A model generated the notes under the pieces. The model saw only the letters and a program-made list of their open reading frames with translations, was not told where the DNA came from and made no database searches. From DASUFI01 sp036274635 (GTDB lineage Bacteria > Planctomycetota > B15-G4), in assembly GCA_036274635.1 (NCBI GenBank), contig DASUFI010000341.1, positions 1-6,168 of the forward strand: a stretch of 6,168 bases of DNA, given 5' to 3'. The first letter of the stretch is position 1. Every line of letters begins with the position of its first letter. A program made the position numbers and the translations under genes. Positions 1 to 6,168 of this stretch are shown in pieces.

Positions 1-490
1 CCAGCTCGCGCAGCACCTGCACCCAGAGCTGCTCCGCGGGCACGTCGAAGACGTGCTCCGGGCGCGCCGGCGCGATGATCCAGCTGCCCTCGGCCGTCTC
101 GCGCTCGAGCTGGCCACCGCCCCAGCCGGCGTAGCCCGCGAACGCTCGCACCGGGCCGCCGCCGCGCGCATGGCCCAGCAGCTCGTCCAGGTCGCCCCCC
201 ACCGCCACGCCCGGCAGCAGCGCCCGCCCGACGCCGCCGTCGCGCGAGAGGAACTGCAGCACCTCGGGCTGCACGGGCCCGCCGCGCAGCACCGGCACGT
301 GCGCCGCGCCCTCGCCGGGCGACTCCAGCACGTCGTCCAGCGTCACGTCCAGCGGTCGGTTCAGCACCAACCCGAAGCTGCCCTCGCCGTCGTGGCTGAT
401 GACGAAGCCGACGGTGCGCGCGAAGTTGGGGTCGAGCAGCTCGGGGCTGGCGACCAGCAGACAGCCTTGACCGAGAGTCGGGGTCGACAT
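1..490 (-). CDS. yqgE: YqgE/AlgH family protein (UPF0301/DUF179), 3' end missing
   Basis: The minus strand reads from an ATG at 490-488 without a stop to the window edge, giving 163 residues plus one base. The family's signatures are present: an N-terminal GxLLVASPxLxDPNFxRTV-like stretch (residues 8-27), GLVLNRP at 40-46, RGGPV at 69-73, and FAGYAGWGGGQLE at 117-129 followed by SW at 136-137. YqgE/AlgH proteins are small, soluble and cytoplasmic, usually about 185-190 residues, so roughly 20-25 residues lie beyond the left edge. Their biochemical function is unsettled; AlgH was named from alginate regulation in Pseudomonas. The start is well bounded: an in-frame TAG lies at 526-524, and no ATG, GTG or TTG occurs between it and this ATG. 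I see no Shine-Dalgarno sequence; the bases just upstream are a C-run. The gene is divergent from the bacilliredoxin at 629. Family assignment is firm; the role is unknown. Confidence 0.93.
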   Translation of the reverse strand, partial: MSTPTLGQGCLLVASPELLDPNFARTVGFVISHDGEGSFGLVLNRPLDVTLDDVLESPGEGAAHVPVLRGGPVQPEVLQFLSRDGGVGRALLPGVAVGGDLDELLGHARGGGPVRAFAGYAGWGGGQLERETAEGSWIIAPARPEHVFDVPAEQLWVQVLREL

Positions 491-628
491 GGGGGCACGG
501 ATGGCGAGGGGGGCGATGGTAGGCTACCGAGGCTCGCCGCGCCTCAACTTACCACCGTGCCGCGACAGCGGAAGGCGGACGCGGCGCAGGGCCGAGAGGC
601 CCCCATCGCACCACCCGGAGTGACCGCC
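491..628. other. divergent intergenic region between yqgE and the bacilliredoxin
   Basis: This 138-base spacer must carry the 5' control signals for both divergent genes. Seen directly: an 11-base perfect inverted repeat, GGTAG-G-CTACC, at 518-528. On the minus strand there is a TTGAGG (complement of 542-547) that could be a -35 for yqgE, with TAGCCT (complement of 521-526) 15 bases further on as a poor -10. The palindrome overlaps that weak -10. On the plus strand I find no convincing sigma-70 pair for the bacilliredoxin, only its ribosome binding site at 617-620. No RNA gene, riboswitch fold or small ORF is recognisable. Promoter assignments here are weak because the GC content is very high and the organism's sigma factors are unknown. 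Confidence 0.5.
617..620 (+). promoter_or_regulatory. ribosome binding site of the bacilliredoxin gene
   Basis: GGAG at 617-620 lies 8 bases before the ATG at 629, an ideal Shine-Dalgarno spacing. It decides the start. The frame stays open far upstream (to about position 53), and an in-frame GTG begins at 620, but that GTG overlaps the GGAG itself. The homology to bacilliredoxins also begins within a few residues of this ATG. Confidence 0.75.
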
Positions 629-1042
629 ATGTACGACCCGATCATGACCGCGCCCATGCGCGACGAGCTCACCCACGCCGGCGTCAAGTCGCTGGCGACG
701 GCCGCGGACGTGGACGCCGTCCTCGGCAGCAAGCAGGGCACCGCGCTCGTCGTCGTCAACTCGGTCTGCGGCTGCGCCGCCGCCAACGCCCGCCCGGGCG
801 TCATCCTGGCCATGCGCCACAAGAAGCTGCCGCAGAAGGTCGTCACCGTCTTCGCCGGCGTCGACCGCGATGCGACCGAGCGCGCCCGCAGCTACTTCAA
901 GGGCTACATGCCCAGCTCGCCGTCCATGGCCCTGATCAAGGACGGCCAGTGCGTCTTCGTGCTGCAGCGTCATGAGATCGAGGGCCGCGATCCGCAGGCC
1001 ATCGCCAAGCGGCTCACGGACGTGTTCGACCAGCACTGCTGA
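629..1042 (+). CDS. bacilliredoxin, BrxA/BrxB (YphP/YqiW, DUF1094) family
   Basis: This encodes 137 residues, close to the roughly 145 typical of the family. Bacilliredoxins are small cytoplasmic thioredoxin-fold proteins that remove bacillithiol from S-bacillithiolated proteins after oxidative stress, working with bacillithiol and a Bdr-type reductase. The diagnostic active site NSVCGCAA is present, with the CGC motif at residues 47-49 followed by ARPG (54-57). The rest of the family pattern also fits: VTVFAGVDRDAT, the PSSPSMAL block, RHEIEG, and the characteristic C-terminal FDQHC whose last residue is a cysteine (137). By memory of the Bacillus YphP sequence, nearly all conserved blocks match in order. 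The start is set by the GGAG at 617-620. The next gene is convergent, so this is probably a single-gene unit. Whether it is closer to BrxA or BrxB cannot be settled here. Its presence implies, but does not prove, bacillithiol synthesis in this organism. Confidence 0.95.
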   Translation: MYDPIMTAPMRDELTHAGVKSLATAADVDAVLGSKQGTALVVVNSVCGCAAANARPGVILAMRHKKLPQKVVTVFAGVDRDATERARSYFKGYMPSSPSMALIKDGQCVFVLQRHEIEGRDPQAIAKRLTDVFDQHC

Positions 1043-1075
1043 GGCGCCACCGCAGCACGTCTTCGACGGGCTCCG
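1043..1075. other. 33-base convergent gap between bacilliredoxin and M28 peptidase
   Basis: The two genes end tail to tail here. Any terminator for either must lie in or near this gap. I see a 10-base palindrome CCGCTAGCGG at 1073-1082, which includes the M28 stop codon, but it has no loop and no following T-run in either direction. No intrinsic terminator is called. Confidence 0.6.
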
Positions 1076-2089
1076 CTAGCGGTCGTCCGCCACGAGCTTG
1101 CGCGTCGCGCGCTCCACGCCGCGCGCCGCGGAGGTGAGGAAGGGCAGGTCCAGCGTCTCCAGCGTGTCGCTGGCATCGTGGTAGTGCGGGCTGCGCAGGT
1201 TGGCCGTGTCGGTGAGCAGCACGGCCTGCAGCCCGCGGTCCCAGAACTGCGAGTGGTCGCTGCGTCGCGTGTCGGGCAGCACCAGGCCGTTCCCCGGCAG
1301 CCAGGCGAAGGTCTCCACGCGGAAGTGGTCGCTGTTCTCCTCCGCCAGCGCGCCGCCCACCACGGCGGTCAGCGCCGCCGAGGCCAGGTTGCCGAGGCAC
1401 AGCAGGAAGTCGCCCTTGTCGCCCGGATGGAAGACCAGCTCCGCGCCGTCGGGCAGGCGCTGGGTGCCGGGCGCGCGGTCGGTGAAGCCCATGGTCTCGA
1501 GGTTCACGAGGCCGATGAAGCGGTGCGCGTCGTCCGGCGAGAGAGCAGCCACCCAGGCGCCTGAGCCCAGCAGGCCGGGCTCCTCGGCGTCGAACCACAG
1601 CAGGCGCAACTCGTGCGGGAAGCCGCCGGCCGAGAGGCGCCGCGCCAGCTCGAGCAGCACGACCACGCCGCTGCCGTTGTCGTCGGCGCCGGGGGTCCAG
1701 GCCACGCTGTCGTAGTGCGCCGAGACGGCCACCAGGGGCGCGTCGGGCGTCGCGCCCGGCAGCCGCACCTCGATGTTGGCCAAGGGCACGCCCGGAAGGC
1801 CGGCCCACTCGAAGGGCAGCAGCCGCGGGTGCAGCCCCCAGCCGCTCAGCGTCTGCAGCAGCCAGGCGCGCGTCGCGAGGTGCTCGGGCGTGCCCAGCGA
1901 GCGCCGGCCCGGGAGCTGCTTCAGCAGGGCCCGCAGCGAGGCCTCCGTGATGGGCTCGTCGCGCACGGCGGCCAGCGAGTCGTCGTGGCTCGCCCCCGGG
2001 GCGGAGGCCGCGGCCGGCGCCTCGTCACAGCCGTCGCAGGCCGGCAGGCCCGCGAGCAACAGCAGCAGGGCGGCCGGCACGCGCCTCAT
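1076..2089 (-). CDS. M28-family zinc peptidase, predicted lipoprotein
   Basis: This encodes a complete 337-residue protein. M28 enzymes are co-catalytic two-zinc aminopeptidases or carboxypeptidases. Residues expected for the site are visible: SAHYDS (His125), GADDNGSG (bridging Asp136), DAEEPGLLGS (general base Glu169, ligand Glu170), NLETMG (Glu198, where many M28 enzymes have Asp) and HYHDASDT (His304). SDHSQFW at 277-283 is the usual substrate-side block. The Glu198 context, NLE followed by a GF-x-DRAPGTQ stretch, resembles an M28 subfamily that I recall having LEMIGY there, so Glu is probably normal. The N-terminus is a lipoprotein signal: RR at 2-3, a leucine-rich core, and LPAC with Cys18 as the lipidation site; Pro at -2 is slightly atypical. 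Asp19 at +2 would favour inner-membrane retention under the E. coli rule, which may not apply here. The substrate is unknown. The start ATG overlaps the stop of the upstream amidohydrolase and has no Shine-Dalgarno, indicating translational coupling. Confidence 0.93.
   Translation of the reverse strand: MRRVPAALLLLLAGLPACDGCDEAPAAASAPGASHDDSLAAVRDEPITEASLRALLKQLPGRRSLGTPEHLATRAWLLQTLSGWGLHPRLLPFEWAGLPGVPLANIEVRLPGATPDAPLVAVSAHYDSVAWTPGADDNGSGVVVLLELARRLSAGGFPHELRLLWFDAEEPGLLGSGAWVAALSPDDAHRFIGLVNLETMGFTDRAPGTQRLPDGAELVFHPGDKGDFLLCLGNLASAALTAVVGGALAEENSDHFRVETFAWLPGNGLVLPDTRRSDHSQFWDRGLQAVLLTDTANLRSPHYHDASDTLETLDLPFLTSAARGVERATRKLVADDR
2086..2089 (-). promoter_or_regulatory. ATGA stop-start overlap coupling amidohydrolase to M28 peptidase
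   Basis: On the minus strand the four bases ATGA contain both the ATG of the M28 gene (2089-2087) and the TGA of the amidohydrolase (2088-2086). The roughly 20 bases before the ATG are C-rich (CCCAACCACCC) with no purine-rich Shine-Dalgarno. Re-initiation by ribosomes finishing the upstream gene is the simplest way for the peptidase to be translated. The two genes should therefore be co-transcribed and produced in linked amounts. Confidence 0.8.
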
Positions 2090-5000
2090 GGGTGGTTGGG
2101 CGCGGCCGGGTCGTGCAGGTGAGCGCGGTAGCGCTCGTAGAGCTGCGTGTGGTGCGTCTGCAGCCCGACGTCGCGCCCGCCGATGAAGAGCTGGGTGAGG
2201 TGCGTGCGGATCTGCAGCGGGTCGCCGTCGGTCACGATGACGTCCGCGCGCTTGCCTGGCGAGAGAGAGCCCACCTGGTCGGCGATGCCGAGGATCTCGG
2301 CGGAACCCTCGGTGAGCGCGTACAGCGCATCGTCCTCGGGCAGCCCGAAGGCCACGGCCATGCCTGCGTGGTACGGCAGGTCGCGCGCCGAGGCCGAGTC
2401 GTTGCTGCGGAAGGCGAAGCGCACGCCGGCGCGCTGCAGCAGCGCCGCGTTGCCGAAGGGCGCGTCGTAGGGCTCGTCCGGGCCGCTGGGCAGCGTCAGC
2501 ACCGGTCCCAGCAGCACGGGCACGTCGGACAGCACGAGGCGGTCGGCCACCTTCCAGGCCTCCTGCCCGCCGGCGATCATCGGGCGCAGGCCCTCCGCCT
2601 TGGCGAAGTCGAGCGCGTCGGCGATCTGGTCGGCCCAGTCGGCATGGAAGACCACCGGCGCCTGCCCCAGCGCGTAGGGCGCCAGCGCCTCGAGCCGCGG
2701 GTCCCAGTCGGGCCCGGGCACGCCGCGCTGCTTGGCCTCGCCGGCCACGCGCGCGTACTCGCGCGCCTCCTCGAACATCTCGTGCAGCGGACGCCAGGCC
2801 TCGCGCACCTTCTGCGCGAGGTCCTTGCCGTCATCGCCCTTGCCGGCGTCGCGCCGGCGGCGGCCGCGCGCCACCTGCGGGTCGAGCGCCGCGCACGCGT
2901 CCAGCGCGGGCTCGCCCAGCAGCTCGGGCTCGTCGTCGTCGGGTGGCTTGCGCGCCGTCCGCGGCGCCACCACGTGCAGCGCGACCGCGTCCTTCACCAG
3001 CGCCTCGGCCGCCGTCCAGCCCTCCAGCGCCATGGCCGACGACTGCCCGGCCACGCGCCCGCCGCGCGGCACCACGAGCGCCGTGGTCGTGCCGTTCACG
3101 CGCGCCACGGGGATGTGCGCGCTGTCCGCGTGCCAGGCCACCGCCGCACGCAGGTCGGGCTGGTCCTCGCCGATCTCGCTCACGTCCACGCTGCCGGCCA
3201 CGGTGTCGATCTCCTGCAGGCCCACCGAGCAGCCGGCGTCGATGAAGCCCGGCCACACCTGCTGGCCGCTCACGTCCACGACGCGGTAGCCGTCGGGCGG
3301 CGCCGCGGAGCCCTCGTAGGCGCCACGCACGCGGCCGTCCTCGATCAGCAGCACGCCGGGTGAGTAGGTCACGAGCCGGCCGTCGCGCCGCTCCATCGTG
3401 TGCACCGTGCCGCCCACGAGAGCCACGGGCGGTGCCGCGGGACGCGCCGGGTTGCTGGGCGCGCCGTTGGCGCCGCGCGGCAGGCGCAGGGCCGCGAGCG
3501 AGTCGGCCGGCACGGCCCGGGCGCGCTCGTCGACCGCCCCCGGCGCCGCGGCCGGCGCGCTTGCGGCCGGGGAGCGGCCGGCCTCGATGCGCCGCGCCAG
3601 CTCGGCCGACCAGTCGTCGTAGCGGCCCTCGCGGCGCTCGAACTGCAGCTCGCCGTCCACGAAGGTCATCAGGCACTGCGTGCGCACGTCGAAGGGGTGC
3701 AGCGAGAAGATCGCGAAGTCGGCGTCCTTGCCCACGTCCAGGCTGCCCACGCGTCCATCGATGCCCAGCTGCTTGGCGGGGTTCAGCGTGACCATGCGCA
3801 GAGCCTCCTCCTCGGGCACTCCGCCGTACTTCACGGTCTTGGCCGCCTCGAGGTACAGCCGGCGCAGGTGCTCGTCGCTGTCCGAGTTGACCGACATGAG
3901 CACGCCGGCCTCGTTCATCAGCGCCGCGTTGTAGGGCGTCGCGTCGCTGACCTCGAACTTGTAGCCCCACCAGTCCACGAAGGTGGATCCGCCCGCGCCG
4001 TGCGCCGCGATCTCCGCCGCCACCTTGTAGCCCTCGAGCACGTGCTGCAGCGTGGCGATGCGCACGCCGAAGTCCTCGCAGGTGCGGATGAGCATGAGCA
4101 TCTCGTCGCTCTGGTAGCAGTGGCTGTGCACGCGGATGCTGCCGTCGAGGATGCCGGCCAGCGCCTCCAGGCGCAGGTCGCGCCGCGGCGGGTCGGGATC
4201 CTCGCCGGCCGCTCGGGCGCTGGCGTACTGGCCCCAGGTGTCGCGGTACTCGGCCCCCGCCTCGAAGGCGCGGCGGATGGTGGCCTCCACGCCCATGCGC
4301 GACTTGGGGAAGCGCGAGCCGTCGCCGTAGTTGGACTGCCGCGGATTCTCGCCCAGCGCGAACTTCACGCCGCGCGGCGCGCCCGGGAAGACCAGCTCCG
4401 GCGCGGTCGAGCCCCAGCGCAGCTTGATGACCTCGTGCCGCCCGCCGATGGCGTTGGACGAGCCGTGCAGCAGGCGCGCCGACGTCACGCCGCCGGCCAG
4501 CGCGCGATACAGGTTCACGTCGTCGGGGTCCACCTCGTCCTCGATGCTCACCTCGCACGTGACGCTGCGCGTCCACTCGTTGATGCCGCCCCGGATCCCC
4601 GTGTGGCAGTGGCAGTCGATGATGCCCGGCATCACGAAGTGGCCGCTGGCGTCCACCACGTGCGCCCCCTCGGGCGCCGTGAGCCCCTGTCCGATGGCCG
4701 CGATCCTGCCGTCCTGCACGAGCAGGTCGCCGTCCTCGACGACGCCGTGGCTCGCGGTCAGCAGCGTGCCGTGCGTCACCAGCACCGTGCCGCCCGTGCG
4801 GAAGCTCGGCACGCGGTCGCTGTCCAGCTCCACGGGCCAGTCCACGGCCGGCGGCGTCGCGGCGGCGGGCGCGCCCTCGGCGCCCGCGTCCTTCTTGTCG
4901 TCCTTCGCCGGCGGCTTCTCGCCCGCGACGTCGACGCGACGGTCGATGAGCACGCCGTCCACGACCAGCAGCCGCACGCGCGCGTCCTTGGACAGCGGCT

Positions 5001-6168
5001 CGGCGGTCCAGGCCGTCAGCAGCGCTGGCGCGCCCGCGGCGATCTCGCCCGGCGGCGCGTGTCCGCCCAGCAGCGCCGCCGGCGCGGTGGTCAGTCCGGC
5101 CAGCGCGTCCTCGGCGGACAGGCCGCCCTTCTCCATGGCCGTGCGCAGGCCCTCGATCAGCTTGTCGGGCTCGCGCCCGAACGACCCGAACGCCACCGTG
5201 ACGCCCTTGCGGCGCAGCTCGGCCACGCCCTGCACGTCCTCCAGCCAGCGGCGGTGCCGGTCGCGCTTCAGGGCCAGCGGCTCGCCGGGGTCGAAGGGCG
5301 CTGGGCCCGTGACCTCGGCAGCCGGCTCCGGCTTGTCCCCCGCGGTCGGCTGGCTCTCCTCGCTCTCGGCCTGAGCCTCCGCCCCGCTCGCGCCCGGTTT
5401 GCCGACGTCCTTCTTCGACTTGCCGCCGTCGGGCTTGGCATCCGGATCCTTCGGCTCCTTGCCGAAGTCCAGATCGTGGACGACGCCGACGTGGCGGCGA
5501 GCGAGCTCGTCGGCCACGTGCCACGCCTCGGTGCCGCCGGAGAGGACCACCTGCAGGCCCGGGAACTGGTCCGCGAGGCCCAGCGCGAGCCGCACGTCCT
5601 CTTCCTCGCGGGCGCGCAGCACGAGCGGCACCTCGCCCGCGAGCAGTGGCGCGAGCGCCTGCAGCGACGGGTCGTCGACACCGCGCCAGCTGGGCTCGCC
5701 GGCGTGTCGCGTGCGCAGCGTGCCCTGCCACTGCGCGTCGAGCAGGATCTGGCGCAGGTCCGCCATCAGGCCCATGAGCGTGGCCGGGTAGTTGCCGCCC
5801 GCGTAGTTCTCCGGCCCCGAGCGCCAGAGCAGCGAGCCGAACTGCGCCACGTCCGTGTCCATCAGCGCCTCGCGCGGCGGGCGGCCGGAGAGCGCGAGCC
5901 AGCTGGCGAAGCCCGACAGCGCCTCGCCCCGCGGGGCCACGAGCGCCGCGGCGAAGCCCGCCTTGCGCTGCGCGTCGCGCGCCGTTGCGTCCTGCGGCAG
6001 CACGAGCGCCGCGCGCCGCTCGGGCGCGAGGCCGAGGCGTTCGGCCAGCGGCATGGCCACCTGCACGTCGCGGCCGGCGTCGTACGGCCGTCCCTGCTCG
6101 GTCGCGCGCGGCGCGAAGGGCAGGTCGCGCTCGTCGCCCGCGTCGAGCAGCCCCGCCGTGAGCGTCAG
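2086..6168 (-). CDS. giant amidohydrolase with three tandem amidohydrolase modules, 5' end missing
   Basis: The frame is open from the right edge to a TGA at 2088-2086: 1360 residues, numbered here from the codon at 6168. The homology runs through to the edge, so a GTG at 6066 is not the true start. Module A (about 1-415; 6168-4924) is degenerate, with DAGDE (9-13) where HxH should be. Module B (about 443-864; 4842-3577) looks catalytic: IIDCHCHTG with His520/His522, GVKFALGEN with Lys602, VHSHC with His681/683, QHVLEGYK with His709, NSDS with Asp763, and a C-terminal VGSLDVGKDADFAIF block. Module C (about 914-1360; 3429-2089) has DAGCSVG instead of HxH but keeps His1175 and Asp1257 and ends with VGSLSPGKRADVIV. 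Modules are joined by Ala/Pro/Lys/Asp-rich linkers; A also holds a charged insert (about 238-290). Family members are imidazolonepropionase-like metal hydrolases. The substrate is unknown; an exported location is inferred only from the coupled lipoprotein peptidase, since the N-terminus is unseen. Confidence 0.92.
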   Translation of the reverse strand: MTLTAGLLDAGDERDLPFAPRATEQGRPYDAGRDVQVAMPLAERLGLAPERRAALVLPQDATARDAQRKAGFAAALVAPRGEALSGFASWLALSGRPPREALMDTDVAQFGSLLWRSGPENYAGGNYPATLMGLMADLRQILLDAQWQGTLRTRHAGEPSWRGVDDPSLQALAPLLAGEVPLVLRAREEEDVRLALGLADQFPGLQVVLSGGTEAWHVADELARRHVGVVHDLDFGKEPKDPDAKPDGGKSKKDVGKPGASGAEAQAESEESQPTAGDKPEPAAEVTGPAPFDPGEPLALKRDRHRRWLEDVQGVAELRRKGVTVAFGSFGREPDKLIEGLRTAMEKGGLSAEDALAGLTTAPAALLGGHAPPGEIAAGAPALLTAWTAEPLSKDARVRLLVVDGVLIDRRVDVAGEKPPAKDDKKDAGAEGAPAAATPPAVDWPVELDSDRVPSFRTGGTVLVTHGTLLTASHGVVEDGDLLVQDGRIAAIGQGLTAPEGAHVVDASGHFVMPGIIDCHCHTGIRGGINEWTRSVTCEVSIEDEVDPDDVNLYRALAGGVTSARLLHGSSNAIGGRHEVIKLRWGSTAPELVFPGAPRGVKFALGENPRQSNYGDGSRFPKSRMGVEATIRRAFEAGAEYRDTWGQYASARAAGEDPDPPRRDLRLEALAGILDGSIRVHSHCYQSDEMLMLIRTCEDFGVRIATLQHVLEGYKVAAEIAAHGAGGSTFVDWWGYKFEVSDATPYNAALMNEAGVLMSVNSDSDEHLRRLYLEAAKTVKYGGVPEEEALRMVTLNPAKQLGIDGRVGSLDVGKDADFAIFSLHPFDVRTQCLMTFVDGELQFERREGRYDDWSAELARRIEAGRSPAASAPAAAPGAVDERARAVPADSLAALRLPRGANGAPSNPARPAAPPVALVGGTVHTMERRDGRLVTYSPGVLLIEDGRVRGAYEGSAAPPDGYRVVDVSGQQVWPGFIDAGCSVGLQEIDTVAGSVDVSEIGEDQPDLRAAVAWHADSAHIPVARVNGTTTALVVPRGGRVAGQSSAMALEGWTAAEALVKDAVALHVVAPRTARKPPDDDEPELLGEPALDACAALDPQVARGRRRRDAGKGDDGKDLAQKVREAWRPLHEMFEEAREYARVAGEAKQRGVPGPDWDPRLEALAPYALGQAPVVFHADWADQIADALDFAKAEGLRPMIAGGQEAWKVADRLVLSDVPVLLGPVLTLPSGPDEPYDAPFGNAALLQRAGVRFAFRSNDSASARDLPYHAGMAVAFGLPEDDALYALTEGSAEILGIADQVGSLSPGKRADVIVTDGDPLQIRTHLTQLFIGGRDVGLQTHHTQLYERYRAHLHDPAAPNHP
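5299..5457 (-). repeat. low-complexity charged insert within amidohydrolase module A
   Basis: Some 53 residues made almost wholly of Lys, Glu, Asp, Pro, Gly, Ala and Ser separate the GGTEAW-containing segment from the next folded segment (RHRRWLEDVQG onward). The composition predicts a disordered, surface-exposed loop. It lies inside the module rather than between modules, since the C-terminal barrel strands of module A (VTVAFGSFG, then ALAGLTTAPAALLG) follow it. Similar but shorter linkers of Ala/Pro/Lys/Asp occur at 4840-4923 (A/B) and 3427-3579 (B/C). It is a compositional feature, not a tandem repeat with a fixed unit. Confidence 0.7.

Noticed and set aside
467..472. TTGACC as a -35 element for the bacilliredoxin
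   Set aside because: It lies inside the yqgE coding region and no -10-like hexamer occurs at 16-18 bases; the corresponding bases are a G-run.
53..628. Upstream extension of the bacilliredoxin reading frame on the plus strand
   Set aside because: The frame is open only because it lies opposite the high-GC yqgE gene. The translation is low-complexity Arg/Ala/His/Gln, and the family homology and ribosome binding site both point to the ATG at 629.
1073..1082. Palindrome CCGCTAGCGG as a bidirectional terminator
   Set aside because: It has no loop and no T-run on either side, and it is only 10 bases long; chance is an adequate explanation.
1014..1808. Second minus-strand open frame inside the M28 gene
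   Set aside because: Arg/Ala/Gly-rich shadow with no motifs; the M28 frame contains all the zinc-site residues in order.
2092..3363. Long plus-strand open frame opposite amidohydrolase module C
   Set aside because: Its product is dominated by Arg, Ala, Val, His and Gln with no recognisable motif. It is the antisense shadow of a GC-rich gene whose sense frame carries clear amidohydrolase motifs.
4331..5374. Plus-strand open frame rich in Ser, Pro, Ala and Thr opposite modules A and B
   Set aside because: The composition is typical of an antisense shadow, there is no domain signature or credible ribosome binding site, and it is fully covered by the minus-strand gene.
2831..5731. 966-codon minus-strand open frame, out of frame with the amidohydrolase
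   Set aside because: Its product is almost entirely Arg, Ala and Gly, the signature of a +1 shadow in high-GC DNA. The amidohydrolase frame explains the same bases with conserved motifs throughout.
6064..6066. GTG as start codon of the large amidohydrolase
   Set aside because: The frame remains open for another 34 codons to the window edge, and those codons encode a GLLDAG segment matching the start of module C's barrel, so the real start lies outside the window.

Overview
This is a GC-rich, tightly packed bacterial window with four protein-coding genes. There are no RNA genes, mobile elements, CRISPR arrays or long repeats that I can see. Two genes run off the ends of the window. The taxon cannot be fixed from sequence alone. 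A bacilliredoxin, a YqgE/AlgH protein and a giant multi-domain amidohydrolase next to an M28 lipoprotein peptidase, all at very high GC, suit a Gram-negative-type, didermal, non-Firmicute lineage. Planctomycetota is my first guess, with Acidobacteriota or Gemmatimonadota possible; this is inference.

Layout, left to right. (1) Positions 1-490, minus strand: most of a YqgE/AlgH (UPF0301/DUF179) gene, lacking its 3' end. (2) Positions 491-628: a divergent intergenic region. (3) Positions 629-1042, plus strand: a complete bacilliredoxin of the BrxA/BrxB (YphP/YqiW) family with a CGC active site and its own ribosome binding site. (4) Positions 1076-2089, minus strand: a complete M28-family zinc peptidase with a lipoprotein signal peptide, convergent with the bacilliredoxin across a 33-base gap. 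(5) Positions 2086-6168, minus strand: a very large amidohydrolase, open to the right edge (1360 residues visible, 5' end outside). Its stop codon overlaps the M28 start in an ATGA junction.

The amidohydrolase and peptidase form one translationally coupled unit transcribed leftwards, so they probably act together on extracytoplasmic peptide-like substrates. The amidohydrolase is the most notable object here. It holds three amidohydrolase-superfamily modules in one chain. Only the middle one keeps the canonical metal-binding residues; the two flanking ones resemble each other and have lost the HxH motif. The bacilliredoxin implies a bacillithiol-type thiol redox system. YqgE/AlgH has no settled biochemical role. 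Nothing in the sequence ties these two genes functionally to the amidohydrolase-peptidase pair.
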